Part shown: positions 20,080 to 31,490 of the stretch, piece by piece
Layout: each line of letters starts with the position of its first letter
Numbering within the stretch: position 1 is the first letter of the stretch
DNA from: Gnetum montanum
Lineage: Eukaryota; Streptophyta; Gnetopsida; Gnetales; Gnetaceae
Direction: 5' to 3'
NCBI GenBank assembly: GCA_015680685.1
Contig: MNCI01019073.1
Coordinates: forward strand, 20,958 to 66,042
Length of the DNA: 45,085 nucleotides
Made by a program: the position numbers and the translations under genes
Notes under the pieces: generated by a model
What the model was told of the DNA's origin: nothing
Database searches by the model: none
What the model saw: the letters and a program-made list of their open reading frames with translations, nothing else

Positions 20080-22544
20080 ATGACTTCTTCTTCTCACAGG
20101 CATGAAAATTCTAAGTCAATAGTACCACAAGAATGTAGAGTGGTGTACACTCATCCTAATGAGTTTGTACCCAATTTTATTTAGGTCCTCCACTAGGATA
20201 AACAAATGCAGTGGCAAGACATGGAAGGGCATGTTTTATTGCCACTTGACTTATCTATTCCCAAGATGTTGCTCCAAGCCCTTACAAGGTTGAACATCAA
20301 GGAGCTTCATGGAGAGTATGTTGTGGAAGATCTTGACTTCTAGGGCTACTGTCCCACTAAGACACAATGCAAACAAGATCAGCAATAGGAAAAGCATCAT
20401 GAAGACATGAAGGGAAAATGGTTTACTAATCCTTTGTTCCTACTAGATCAAAAGGATAACAAGGAATCTCTTTCTGAGGGTTCTCAACATGCAAAATTTC
20501 CACCTCTTAACCTTGGTGAAGGGGAGCCAAACCCAAATCCTAAATCAATGACTAACAATTTGGATTCTAGTAATAATAAGTCCCATAGTTGTGGGAGTTC
20601 TAAGAAAGGGAGTTAAAGTGAAAACTTAGACAAGCATAATGATGATCACTCTAAGGATCATGGCCATGACAAACGAAGGGGAGGTGACAGACACTATAGT
20701 AGTGGTAGTCCTCCTCCCTTTTCACACTCTTCATCTAGTTCAACTTTCTTTGATTTTGAGTAGAATCACAAATGATGGGACAATAATGATAATCACAGAG
20801 ACATGAATAAAGGGATGGTAGAGGACATCACATGAGTCATCAAGATCATGATGATGAACCTCTACTAGCCACTTGAAATATGCTCAACATCACAGAGGCT
20901 ATCAGAATTCCTACCAAGCATGTGAAAGGTAGTTGAATTAAGAGGCTAGACATGAACAATATCCCCAAATTTGATGGGGGATCTAACTTAGAACCTTAAA
21001 TGCATTTATAATCCTTTCATGATGCTTGTGCCTTATAAAATATTGAAAATGATTAGCAAAAGCCCAAGCTATTTCCTAGAACACTCATTAAGGAAGTGAA
21101 AAGCTGGCACCGGTCTCTATGGCCAAAATTAATCTATCGATAGAGTACAATGCTAGAACTATTTAATGACAAGTATCAAACATACTCAAAAGTGTCAAAC
21201 CTACAAAGAGAAATCCTTGGCTGGAATCAAGGAACACATGAACCCTTGGATGTTGCCATGGGAAGATATTATTCATTATTAGACTAATGCCCTAGCCATG
21301 ATTACTCTCAGTGGGAACAACTTTGTCATATCATAGATGGGATTCGCTCAAAAATGAGGAGAACTCTTGGGATTTATGCCCAAGGGAGATTTTTAGAACT
21401 AAGAGCCCATTAGATTTAAGGGCTAACTAAGTAGGTTGCAAAAGGAGTAGGTAAATTGAGAAAATGAGAAAGTGTTGAGGAGTATAATTGGGATTCTTTC
21501 ATCAGAAAAAGGGAGGTTTGATTCTATGATAGTGAGGGGGAGGCACCACTTTGATGAGGTGGTGCAGCAAAAAACCTTGCCAATTCAAAAATCTATTTGA
21601 AATTTTGGCTTAGGTTGATAAAATATGAAAATCTTTGGATGAAAAATTTCAAACTATTCTGAAAATTGCAGAAGAATCTAAAAAACAAGGTAGTGATTGT
21701 GATTGCAAGAGAAGGAAAGAAGTTGAATGTGCCTACCAAAGGGGTAAGGATAAGGCTATAACAGTAGAAGAGGTTGTGGAGTTAGAATTAGATGATGATG
21801 GTGGGTGTGAAATTTGCTAATATAAACAATCCAAGGGATGTTGCCTTCTTGTGTCACACTTACAAGAATCTGGGATGTATGCGCTAAATCCTAGACTAGC
21901 ATGAAGGTAAGCACCCAGAAGGTTTCCTTATCCTCAAGGAAACCTAAGGCAATTCCACCAACAACAACAGGCTTATTATCCAAGTGGAGCTTCACGACAA
22001 TTGTATGAGCAGTATAAGTAGTGGCAACACCCACAGTCATGGGGTGATGAATTGTATTTGGCCCAGAGCCTTGATATCAGTACAGTTGAAAAAATGTGGG
22101 AATATTTGGATGAAAAATTTCAAATTGCTCTAAAAATTGTAGAAGAATCCAAAGAACAAGGTAGTGATTATGATTGTAGGAGAAGGAAAGAAGTTGAAGT
22201 GCCTACCAAAGGGGTAAGGGCAAGGCTGCGATAGTAGAGGAGGTTATGGAGTTAGAATTAAATGATGATGATGGGTGTGACATCTACCAATATGAACATC
22301 CCAAGGGATGTTGCCTTGTTGTGTCACACTTACAGGAATCTAGGATGTATGCTCTAAATCCTAGACTAGTATGAAGGCAAGCACCTAGAAGGTTGCCTTA
22401 TCCTCAAGACAACCCAAGGCAATTCCACCACCAACAATAGGCTTATTATCCAAGTGGAGTTTCACCGCAACCATATGAGCAGTATCAATAGTGGCAACAC
22501 CCACAGTTGTGGGGTGATTAATTGTATTTGGCCTAGAGCTCTAA
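20080..22544 (+). pseudogene. Gag remnant of gypsy composite (first copy)
   Basis: From ATG 20080 a short open stretch (SRMTSSSHRHE-like start) reads to a TAG at 20181, then fragments continue: an LDLSIPKMLLQALTRLN region, a Ser/Asp/His-rich linker, the capsid-like RDMNKGMVED...IKIMMMNLY segment, and a Glu-rich stretch with the zinc-knuckle-like CEIC near 21810. Many stops; compared with the copy at 27358 several are TGG to TAG (20867 region) or GGA to TGA (20833 region) changes private to this copy. The C-terminal part is duplicated in tandem with a 471-bp period. Non-functional. Confidence 0.75.
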
Positions 22545-22560
22545 TATTGAATACCTGATA
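21620..22560 (+). repeat. 471-bp in-frame tandem duplication inside gag
   Basis: Unit one about 21620-22090, unit two about 22091-22560, each holding the WExLDEKFQ segment, the CDCKRRKEVE segment and the zinc-knuckle-like cluster. The offset measured on the TTTGGATGAAAAATTTCAAA stretch is 471 bp (157 codons). The identical arrangement and offset exist at 28352-29290, so the duplication predates copying of the whole block. Confidence 0.85.
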
Positions 22561-23374
22561 TTAAGTTCCAAGAAGCGATGTCGGATATCTGATATTGCAG
22601 GGTATGTGCCAACCTATAAATATAGTGCTTGGGCACATAGTTCGAGGAAAGTTTTTTTGTCATAGCATAATAAAGCTCTTACAGTTTCTTTTCCCTAGAG
22701 TTAGAATATGTTCCAAAATGCCCAGAGTAGGAGTCATTGAGTGTAAAGATCTTTATTCAAGCACTATTGTACTTGAGCACGACAGTCTGTGCAACAATAA
22801 AGATGAGCTTTCAGATCAAACCTTGCAGCACCTTGGCTAGCTTAAATGTTTTATTCATGCATTTAATGTTTTATGCAATTTCATTTAATATTGCCAAGTA
22901 ATTAAGCTAAAGTAAGATAGTTGGATTAAACAACAATTAATTAAGCACATAAGTACGACTACTTCGAGCATGTGCGTGACACTTGGTAATCCCAGCAACG
23001 CTTAACGTTTGGTAACCCAGCAATGTTATATGATTTCAGGATGTGTACGGAAAGTGGGATTGGATGCTTATGTTAGGATAGTTAGTTATTAATTAGCAAA
23101 TAGATTAGTTAAAGTGGTCCACAAATTGAGTTTCAACTTGTTGTTAATTATAGATGAATAAAATATAAAATAATAAAAATCATGTGCCCAAATCACACTT
23201 AACCATACAACTAAGCTTCACAAGTGTAGTTGGGAAGACAATGATTCTCATAGTTAGCTTTCATGTCCTAGAACTTGTGTACTTAGGAACTTAAGGTTTG
23301 TAGAATTTGACTAGACTATGCATAAACACTTGTGAGTCATATGGTTGGGTGTAGGGGTATCTCAACACTCATTA
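22545..23374 (+). repeat. LTR piece inside gypsy composite
   Basis: Lacks the first bases of U3; the start is fused to the gag sequence TTGGCCTAGAGC. Contains palindrome-bearing GGATATCTGATATTG, TATAAATA (22615-22622) and AATAAA (22796-22801), and ends CTCATTA (23368-23374; expected CTCATCA). After it, gag resumes at ATGGGGGATGCCACC, matching 8998. The same gag/LTR junction is present at 29275. Confidence 0.75.
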
Positions 23375-24205
23375 TGGGGGATGCCACCACCAAGGCAGCA
23401 ATACCCTCATAGGCAACCAGATCCATATGGGCACTGTGTTTAACAACCAACATCTCTATGTGACTTTTCTAGTCATGTTTCTTTTTAGTGTCACTACTAA
23501 CCTTCAAAGTATTACAAAACTCATGCTCCATGTACTAGAGGGGAAATCCCATATCCCCATCATCCTTCTCATCCTTTAGCACATGCTGCACCACCCTCAA
23601 CCTAATTGCCACCTGCTCCATTCATGTAGGGAAAAATTCTTATGTAGCCATAGTAGCATAATGCTACCAAGGCCGTTAACTTATAGTCGACTCCTCAGCT
23701 GACAAGTTTAGAACCTAGATCTTGTAAAAGACAATTCTTCCAAACCAATCGCCCTACTAAGCCCTCAGCTACTTATGTAGCTAGTCACCTTGTATCTCCT
23801 TCATCCTCTGCATCCATTCCTTTTGAGATCCCTTCAAACTAAGCACCTTCAGAGATTCGCATAGTTATGTTAACCCACATTGTATCTAATTTGATTAAGG
23901 CTAGAAACCTTCCTAGGAAAAGAATTGATCTTGGAAGTCCTCTCATCTAAAATTTTTGGGAAAGAGCCATGCAAGGCTCTTCTTGACTCAGGTTCTATAG
24001 TTAATTTGATTTCTCATGAAATGTACAATGTTTGGAACCTACCTTTGCTCAAGAAGAGCAACATCCATTTAGAATTGGTAGATTAGTCCATCATTGTTCC
24101 TTTGGGTCTAGTAGAAGATATTATGACCATTGTTTGTGGATGGTCTTATCCTATTGATTTTCTAGTAACCAAAGTTGAGAATTGCAAGGGGGATTTTGCA
24201 ATCAT
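23375..24205 (+). pseudogene. Gag tail and aspartic protease remnant
   Basis: Starts with the Gln/Pro-type Gag linker, then a Pro/Ser-rich segment, and then protease: ALLDSGSIVNLIS-like catalytic block near 23985 and the NVWNLPLLKKSNI block, ending with the family TAG after LELVD (24080s). Homologous to 7363-7880. A deletion near 23950 (relative to 7617) breaks the frame. Confidence 0.8.
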
Positions 24206-25380
24206 TAGGAAGAGGACATGGCTATAAGAGATCTTTCCCTAAAAATCTCCAACAAAAATATATTTAAAAAGATCGAGAAGAAATGAGTTCCATGCATTGT
24301 GTACAGTGATACAGGGTGCAACTACATGCAAAAACTTTGGTTTGTGAAAAGAGCATCCATTTTTGCATGCAAGCAGTGTACAAATAAGACAAATATTCAA
24401 AGGTACCTATACATAATAGCCAAAAAAGAGGAGGGCACCCAGTGGTTGAAAACTGATCTTGGAAGTGGCACACTTTGCATAGATCCTATTAAAAGCCTGA
24501 CATGTGCCTATGTTAAAGGCATGGATGAACTGGAGCAAGTTCATCACCAACTCTCTGATAATGCAAATGATGATATCAACTGGAAAGAGTTGGAAATCCT
24601 TGAAAATTTTAAACAAGAGCTCTTAGAGTTAAAAGCTCTACCTATCAGCATGGAGTATGCATTTTTGAAAAATGACAAACTAGTAATCATCAATGCCAAT
24701 CTTGCTCCTAAACAAAAATGGATACTATTGAGGGTGGTCAACAAATGGCCAATACCTTTGCTTGGTCATATCCTAAACTCACAGGGATTGATCTTAAGAT
24801 ATGCCAGCATTGTATCTACACTAATATGGCCATGAAGCTAAAAAAGCAACCATAGTAGTAGTTGAACATCAAATTGAAGCAAATTGTCAAAGAGAAAATC
24901 AAACAACTCCTCAAGGTAGGGTTTATCTATCCTACTGTGAATAATGAGTGGATTACTCCACTCATGATTGTGCCAAAGAAAGGTGGCAAGTGATGGATCT
25001 GCATTGACCTCTAGTTATTGAATATGGCAACATTCATAGATCACTTTCTATTGCCATTTATGGGTCAAGTGTTGGATACTATATCTAGGCATTGCTATTA
25101 CAACTTTTTGGATGGTTATAGTGGCTATAATCAAATCCAGATTGCACTAGAGGATTAGGACAAAATAACATTCATGTATTCCTAAGGGATGTTTGCGTAT
25201 TGAAAGGTGCCTTTTGGTCTATGCAATGCTCTTGCAACATTCCAACACTTGGTCTTAAGCATTTTTCGTAACAAATTTCTAGTAGGGTGGAAGTCTTCAT
25301 AGATGACTTCTCCACCAATGCCACAAAATTTGAGCAACCCTTGAACTACCTTAAGCAAGTGCTTAAAAGGTGTGGGGAGG
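24206..25380 (+). pseudogene. Ty3/gypsy reverse transcriptase remnant fused to F-box copy C
   Basis: Uninterrupted paralogue of 13081-14282. Linker open at 24299-24835, then RT with stops: IVPKKGGK, CIDL(TAG)LLN, FLDGYSGYNQIQIA and the catalytic block VFIDDFS (25300-25320), which stands for the usual Y/F-x-DD motif, then LNYLKQVLKRC. About 10 bp later the sequence switches to F-box copy C. Compared with 13081, it lacks the RAWLSTVDA-coding piece near 24225 (deletion of about 35 bp). Confidence 0.85.
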
Positions 25381-25413
25381 AGAATCTTGGACGCGTAGGC
25401 CGGAGCTCTCCAG

Positions 25414-26445
25414 ATGTTGGACCCCACCTCGTCCACATGCCTACCGCCGCTACCGCTATCTGCAGCACTATCCAGCGCTCAGGGCAAGGGCGTGTGGGTA
25501 GCTGCTGGCGATCCGGGTTTGCTTTTCAAGATCGTCGGTGGCCGCCTCAGCCACGGCTGGGTCTCGGTGTGCAGGCTATGTTGGCACGACATGCCTCCAA
25601 TGCGATGCTGGCGCCAGAGTCTGGTGGTGTGCTACATGTGCCATCACAAGGCATTGTTGGTGGTCGGGGGTGCGTGGGAGCTCGACAACTATGACAAAGA
25701 TGACGGCAAGCACGGCTATCTCGAGATCTTCAGCCTTTGCTCCCGCCGTTGGGACATTGTCGAGCCTCTTCCACGGTGCTTCCGGCGCTACACCGCCGAG
25801 CCGTGGGTCCATGCGACGTCCGACGGTGGCGACCGAGCATTCGTGGTGCAGGACTCAGACGGGGGCGGCAGCGGGGGCGGGGGTGGCCCACTCATGTGGA
25901 CGTGCTTCCACATGGGAGACCACCGCTGGGGTGCCGTGCGAGCCGTGCAGCTGCCGAGCGACGACGGACTCGTGCCGCGGATGCTGTCTCTCGTCGGCAG
26001 AACCGTGCTGGGGCTCCTCATCGCCGATCTCACCATCGAAGACGGTGTCTGTAGAGCTTTGTTGTGGCAGCTTCCTGATGCCTCGGACGCAGACGCGGAG
26101 TCCGGTGATGATATGAAGGTGGAGCTTGTGTGCGAGATGCCACGTAGCATGACGGCCGCCGTGGTTGGACTGCCACTGGATCTGATCTGGTACTCATTCT
26201 TGTGCATGGGCAGTGGTGATCTGCTTTTCTTCCACAGCGATCGTACCTATGTTGTGGCTCTGTGCCACCTTCCCACTCTCCGTTGGTCCGCCTTCACCAT
26301 GGACGCCGTCGTCCCCATCGGTGCCCACTACAGCGGTGGCAGGGCCTTCCGTAGGAGTGAAGTTATAGCATGTCTGTCCTCCAAAACCGTCGTCTGCGCC
26401 CCTATCATGCTTGATCAAGTTTTTTCCTCGTTGGCCCACCACTGA
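25414..26445 (+). CDS. F-box/kelch-type protein, copy C: open 343-aa frame without the F-box
   Basis: This is the most intact copy. It lacks the N-terminal 50-60 residues including the F-box, which are replaced by RT sequence. The frame is closed just upstream by TAG at 25396-25398, where copy A has CAG. The Met at 25414 replaces the Ile of LQILDPTSS in copy A, so a start codon arose by one change. Regions in order: LDPTSSTCLPPLPLS; FKIVGGRLSHGWVSV; WRQSLVVCYMCHH; acidic WELDNYDKDD; blade motifs RRWDIVEPLP, HRWGAVRAVQ, LRWSAFTMDAVVP; Gly-rich linker near residues 150-160; end VFSSLAHH, as in copy B. High GC, with codon bias kept. If expressed it could bind a target but not Skp1, acting as a decoy. 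No promoter is evident. Pseudogene remains the safer reading. Confidence 0.6.
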   Translation: MLDPTSSTCLPPLPLSAALSSAQGKGVWVAAGDPGLLFKIVGGRLSHGWVSVCRLCWHDMPPMRCWRQSLVVCYMCHHKALLVVGGAWELDNYDKDDGKHGYLEIFSLCSRRWDIVEPLPRCFRRYTAEPWVHATSDGGDRAFVVQDSDGGGSGGGGGPLMWTCFHMGDHRWGAVRAVQLPSDDGLVPRMLSLVGRTVLGLLIADLTIEDGVCRALLWQLPDASDADAESGDDMKVELVCEMPRSMTAAVVGLPLDLIWYSFLCMGSGDLLFFHSDRTYVVALCHLPTLRWSAFTMDAVVPIGAHYSGGRAFRRSEVIACLSSKTVVCAPIMLDQVFSSLAHH

Positions 26446-27352
26446 AATTTTCACCGCTACCGAAACGTCGCAACTGCCGAGCAACATTCCTGTTTTACCT
26501 TTGCCTGTACAAATCGTTGCTATCCGTGTTGATAATCATAAGGAGGGTTTGAAAATCTGTTGTTGATGTTGAAAAAGTTAGGAAATGGATCGGGTCAGGA
26601 GGTGTCGAAAATAGGCAAAATAAATATTCAAGACGTTGAGCCGTATTAAAAGTTACAATTCTCAATATAAATAATGGTTAGACATAAAAGTTGCCTTAAC
26701 TTCTATCCATACAAATTTCAATGCAGCCATCAGTGATCCTTCATTAAAAACTAAACCTTTTAATAAAAATAAATGTTAAGGTAAAAGTTGCCCTTACTCA
26801 CTTTAGCCAGCAAAAATTCGGATGCAACAATCATTGAGTTGGCCATATATCATTTAGTAATCAAATGTATCATGGATATATGTGTGGTCGATATCATGGA
26901 TATATGTGTGGTTGACTTTCTCAAACCATGTACCACTAAGGTAACATCTCATTGTTTGAGATCTAGACTCACAACTTTCAACTTAAATATAAAAATGTCA
27001 CAAGTGTGTTGGAACATGAAATAAGTAAAACATAGGTACACCTTAAGATATACAGGACAATTAGAACTTTATATAACTCAACATTGCCCATCAAAATCAA
27101 ACTTGTTTCCAAATCAAAGGTCTTACCACGAGGATAACACCTCATTGTTGATGATGTTACAAGTGTGACTTGAACTAGTATCCTTTTACCTAACAGTGGG
27201 AGAACATGAAATAATTAAAACATAAGTACACTCACAAGATTTATAGAAGTTTATAACTCAGTGCTACCTAGTAGAATTAAATATTTTACCTAAGTAGACA
27301 ATGAGCTAACCTATAGGATCGATCATCCTACTAAGCAATGACTAGTAGGTTT
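26446..27352. other. 3' flank of F-box copy C; no gene
   Basis: Collinear with 18013-18960. Includes a local duplication of ATGGATATATGTGTGGT around 26872-26910. Homology to B's flank stops at CTAGTAGGTTT (about 27352), where gag sequence equal to 20620 begins. About 1.67 kb present after copy B (end of flank, 5' LTR, primer site, start of gag) is therefore absent here. Confidence 0.7.
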
Positions 27353-27357
27353 AATTA

Positions 27358-29274
27358 TGAACTCAGACAAGCATAATGATGATCACTCTAAGGATTATGG
27401 CCATCACAAACAAAGGGGAGGTGGCAGACACTATAGTGGTGGTAGTCCTCCTTCCTTTTCACCCTCTTCATCTAGTTCATCTTCCTTTCATTTTGAGTAG
27501 AACCGTAAATGATGGGACAATAATGATAATGACAAAGACATGAACAAAGGGATGGTAGAGGACATCACAGGAGTCATCAAGATCATGATGATGAACCTCT
27601 ATTGGCCACTTGAAATATGTTCAACATCACAGAGGCTATTAGAATTCCTACCAGGCATGTGAAAGATAGTTGAATTAAGACGCTAGACATGAACAATATC
27701 CCTAAATTTGATGGGGGACATAACTCAAAACCTTAAATGCATTTACAAGCCTTTCATAATGCCTGTGTCTTATAAAATATTGAAAATGATTAGCAAAAGC
27801 TCAAGCTATTTCCTAGAATACTCATTAAGGAACTGAAAAGCTGGTACAGGTCTCTAGAGCCAAAATCAATCCATCGATAGAGTACAATGCTAGAATTGTT
27901 TAATGATGAGTATCAAACATACTCAAAAGTGTCAAACCTACAAAGAGAAATCCTAGGCTGGAAACAAGGATCACATGAACCCTTGGATATTGCCATGGGA
28001 AGATATTATTCATTATTAGACTAATACCCTAGCCATGATTACTCTCAGTGGGAACAACTTTGTCATATCATAGATGGGCTTTGCTTAGAAATGAGAACTC
28101 TTAGGATCTATGCCCAAGGGAGATTGTTAGAATTAAGAGCCCATTAGATTCAAGGGCTAACTGAGTAGGTTGCAAAAGAAGAAGGTAAATTGAAAAAATG
28201 GGAAAGTGCTGAGGAGTTAATTGGGATTCTTTCATCAAAAAAAGGGAGGTCTGATTTTGTGATAGTGAGGGGGAGGCACCACTTGATGAGGTGGTGTAGC
28301 AAGAAACCTTGCCAATTCAAAATTCTGTTTGAAATTTTGGCTCAGGTTGATAAAATGTGGGAATCTTTAGATGAAAAATTTTAAACTGTTTTGAAAATTG
28401 CAAAAGAATCTAAAGAACAAGATAGTGATTATGATCGCAGGAGAAGGAAAGAAGTTGAATGTGCCTACCAAAGGGGTAAGGACAAGGCTGCAATAGTAGA
28501 AGAGGTTGTCGAGTTAGAATTAGATGATGATGGTGGGTGTGACATTTGCTAATATGAACACCCCAAGGGATGTTGCCCTATTTGTCACACTTACAGGAAT
28601 CTGGGATGTATGCTCTGAATCCTAGACTAGCATGAAGGCAAGCACCCTGAAGGTTGCCTTATCCTCAAGGCAACCTAAGGCAATTCCACCACAAACAACA
28701 GGCTTATTATCCAAGTGAAGCTTCACCACAATTATATGAGCAATATAAGTAGTGGTAACACCCACAGTCGTTCGGTGATGAATTGTATTTGGCCCAAAGC
28801 CTTGATATCATGTACGGTTGACAAAATGTGGGAATCTTTGGATGAAAAATTTCAAACTGTTCTGAAAATTGTAGAAGAATCCAAAGAACAAGGTAGTGAT
28901 TGTGATTACAGAAGAAGGAAAGAAGTTGAATGTGCCTACCAAAGGGGTAAGGGCAAGGTTGCGGAAGTAGAAGAGGTTATGGAGTTAGAATTAAATGATG
29001 ATGGTGGGTGTGACATCTACCAATATGAACATCCCAAGGGATGTTGCCCTATTGTGTGACACTTACAGGAATCTGGGATGCATGCTTTGAATCCTAGACT
29101 AGCATGAAGGCAAGCACCCAGAAGGTTGCCTTATCCTCAAGACAACCCAAGGTAATTCCACCACCAACAATAGGCTTATTATCCAAGTGGAGCTTCACCA
29201 CAACCATATGAGCAGTATCAATAGTGGCAACACTTACAGTTGTGGGGTGATGAATTGTATTTGGCCCGGAGCCC
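27358..29274 (+). pseudogene. Gag remnant of second gypsy composite
   Basis: Paralogue of 20622-22544, starting in mid-gag. Retains some sense codons lost in the other copy (EDITGVIKIMMMNLYWPLEI is uninterrupted here), but has its own stops. It carries the same 471-bp tandem duplication and the same fusion to an LTR piece. Fragments of the zinc-knuckle-like cluster are seen as CDIYQYEHPKGCCPIV in the second unit. Confidence 0.75.
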
Positions 29275-29290
29275 TAATATTGAATACCCA
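28352..29290 (+). repeat. 471-bp in-frame tandem duplication inside gag (second block)
   Basis: Units about 28352-28822 and 28823-29290, with the same offset (471 bp) and same junction as at 21620-22560. The second unit (open 28715-29059) is the better preserved. Confidence 0.85.
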
Positions 29291-30052
29291 ATATGAGGGC
29301 CCAAGAAGCAATGTTGGATATCTGATATTGCAGGGTGTGTGTCAACCTATAAATATAGTGCTTGGGAACATAGTTTGAGGGAAGTTTTTTTGTCATAGCA
29401 TCATAAAGCTCTTATAGTTTCTTTTCCCTAGAGTTAGAATATTTTCCAAAATGCCCAAAGTAGGAGTCATTGAGTGTACAAATCTTTATTCAAGCATTGT
29501 TGTACTTGAGCATGGTAGTGTGTGCAACAATAAAGATGAGCTTTCAGATCAAACCTTACAGCACCTTGGCTAGCTTAAATATTTTATTCATGCATTTAAT
29601 GTTTTATGAAATTTCATTTAGTATTGCCAAGTAATTAAGCTAAAGTAAGATAGTTGGATTAAACAACAATTAATTAAGCACATAAGTATGACTACTTCGA
29701 GCATGTGCATGACACTTGGTAATCCCAGCAACGCTTAATGTTTAGTAACCTAGCAACGTTATATGTGTTCAAGATGTGTATAGAAAGTGGGATTGGATGC
29801 TTATGTTAGGATAGATAGTTATTAATTAGTAAATAGATTAGTTAAAGTGGTCCACAAATTGAGTTTCAACTTGTTGTTAATTGTGGATGAATAAAATATA
29901 AAATAATAAAACTCATGTGCCTAAATTATACTTAACTATACAACTAAGCTCCACAAGTGTAGTTGGGAAGACAACGATTTTCATAGTTAGCTTTCATGTC
30001 CTAGAACTTGTGTACTTAGGAACTTAAGGTCTGTAGAATTCAACTAGATTGT
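29275..30052 (+). repeat. LTR piece inside second gypsy composite
   Basis: Same truncated start and gag junction as the LTR piece at 22545. TATAAATA at 29348-29355, AATAAA at 29529-29534. It runs to GTGCATGAACACC (about 30052) and is then cut short; protease/RT linker sequence follows, with no CTCATCA end. Confidence 0.75.
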
Positions 30053-31490
30053 GCATGAACACCTTGATACAATTGAGCCTCATGATGTCCAACACTCAGT
30101 TCTCCCAAAACTAAACTTTAGGACATTCTTAGTACATGCTCCACCCGAAGTCAAGACACAATTGCAAAACTCTCTCATGTGGCTAATCACCACTTCATGT
30201 GATCATTATCTATGGGTGGTCTTATCCTACTAATTTTGTAGTAATCAAGGTTGAGAATGGTAAAGGAAACTTCCCAATAATCCTAGGAAGGGCATGGCTA
30301 AGCACTGTTGATGCAAGAATGGGCATTAGAGATCTTTCCTTGGAAATATCCAAGGAAAATGCATTTTCAAAGATCAAGAAGAAGTGATTTCTATGCATTG
30401 AGTACAATGATACAGGGTGTAATTATGTGCAAAAACTCTAGTATATTAAATGAGCATCCATTTTCACATGCAGATAGTGTGCACCTAAAGAAGATATTCA
30501 AAGGTGTTTGTAGCAACCATAAAATAAGAGGGCACCTAGTGGCTGACCGTTGATCTTAAAAGAAGCACATTGTGCATGCAACCTACTGAGAACTTGACAT
30601 GTGCTTATGTCGTAGGCATGGATGAACTAGAGTAAGTTCATCACCAACTATCTGATCATGCAATTGATGACACCTATTGGGGAGAGTTGGAAATTCTTAA
30701 AAATTTTAAGCAAGAGACCCTTGAGTTAAAAACTCTACTGTTCAGCATGAAATATGCATTCTTGAAAAATGGGTAGCCCATAATAATCAATGAAAATCTT
30801 ACTCTAGCACAAAAATGGATGTTGTTGAATGTGGTTGAAAAATGGTCAGTAGCCTTTGCTTGGTAATATCCTGATCTCATAGAAATTGATCCTAGGAAAT
30901 GCCAACATCGTATCTACACTAACCTGGCCATGAAGCCAAAGAGGTAGCCATAGAGGCGATTGAATCCAAAATTGAAGCAAATTTTCAAGGAGGAAATTGA
31001 ACAACTCCTTAAGGCAGGGTTTATCTATCCCATTGCAAATAGTGAGTGGGTTAGTCCACTCATGATTGTGCCAAAGAAAAGTGGCAAATGGTGGGTCTAC
31101 ATCGATTTTCAACTATTGAATATGACAACACTCAAGGATCATTTTCCATTGCCATTCATTGATTAGGTGTTAGACATCATATCTAGGCATTGCTATTACA
31201 ATTTTCTGGATGGTTATAATGGCTATAGCCAAATCCAAATCATGCTAGAGTAGGCCAAAACAACATTCACTAGTTCCTAGGGGACCTTTGCATATTACAA
31301 GATGCCTTTTGATATGTGCAATGCTCCTGCTACATTCCAACACCTAATCTTAAGTATCTTTTAGCAGCAAATTAGTAGTAGAGTGGAAGTCCTTATGGAT
31401 GACTTCTTCACTTATGGTGCTACATTCGACCAAGTCTTGGACTGCCTTAAGTAAGTACTAAAAAGATGTGTGGAAAGAAACCTGTGACTC
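30053..31490 (+). pseudogene. Ty3/gypsy protease end and reverse transcriptase (best-preserved RT)
   Basis: Protease C-terminal part: VVIKVENGKGNFPIILGR, then AWLSTVDARMGIRDLSLEI. The linker with ELKTLL-type sequence follows. The RT core spans about 30950-31480: RRLNPKLKQIFKEEIEQLL, AGFIYPIANSEWVSPLMIVP, KKSGKWWVYIDF, FLDGYNGYSQIQI, and the catalytic LMDDFF (about 31392-31409) in place of the common YVDD. The run before the core has two TAG codons exactly where the family has Gln (KPKR-stop-P-stop-RRLN). Other stops are near 31164, 31250, 31277 and 31453. RT copies element RNA to DNA; this one cannot be made in full. Confidence 0.88.

Noticed and set aside
21620-22560. Repeated gag units as a CRISPR-like or satellite array
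   Set aside because: Only two units, coding in origin, in a plant retroelement; no short regular repeats with spacers.
25287-25694. Open frame joining RT (FIDDFS) to F-box-region DNA as a possible chimeric gene
   Set aside because: The F-box part is read in the wrong frame and its residues match nothing; the correct frame has a TAG at 25396 between the two parts. It is an accidental read-through of a junction.
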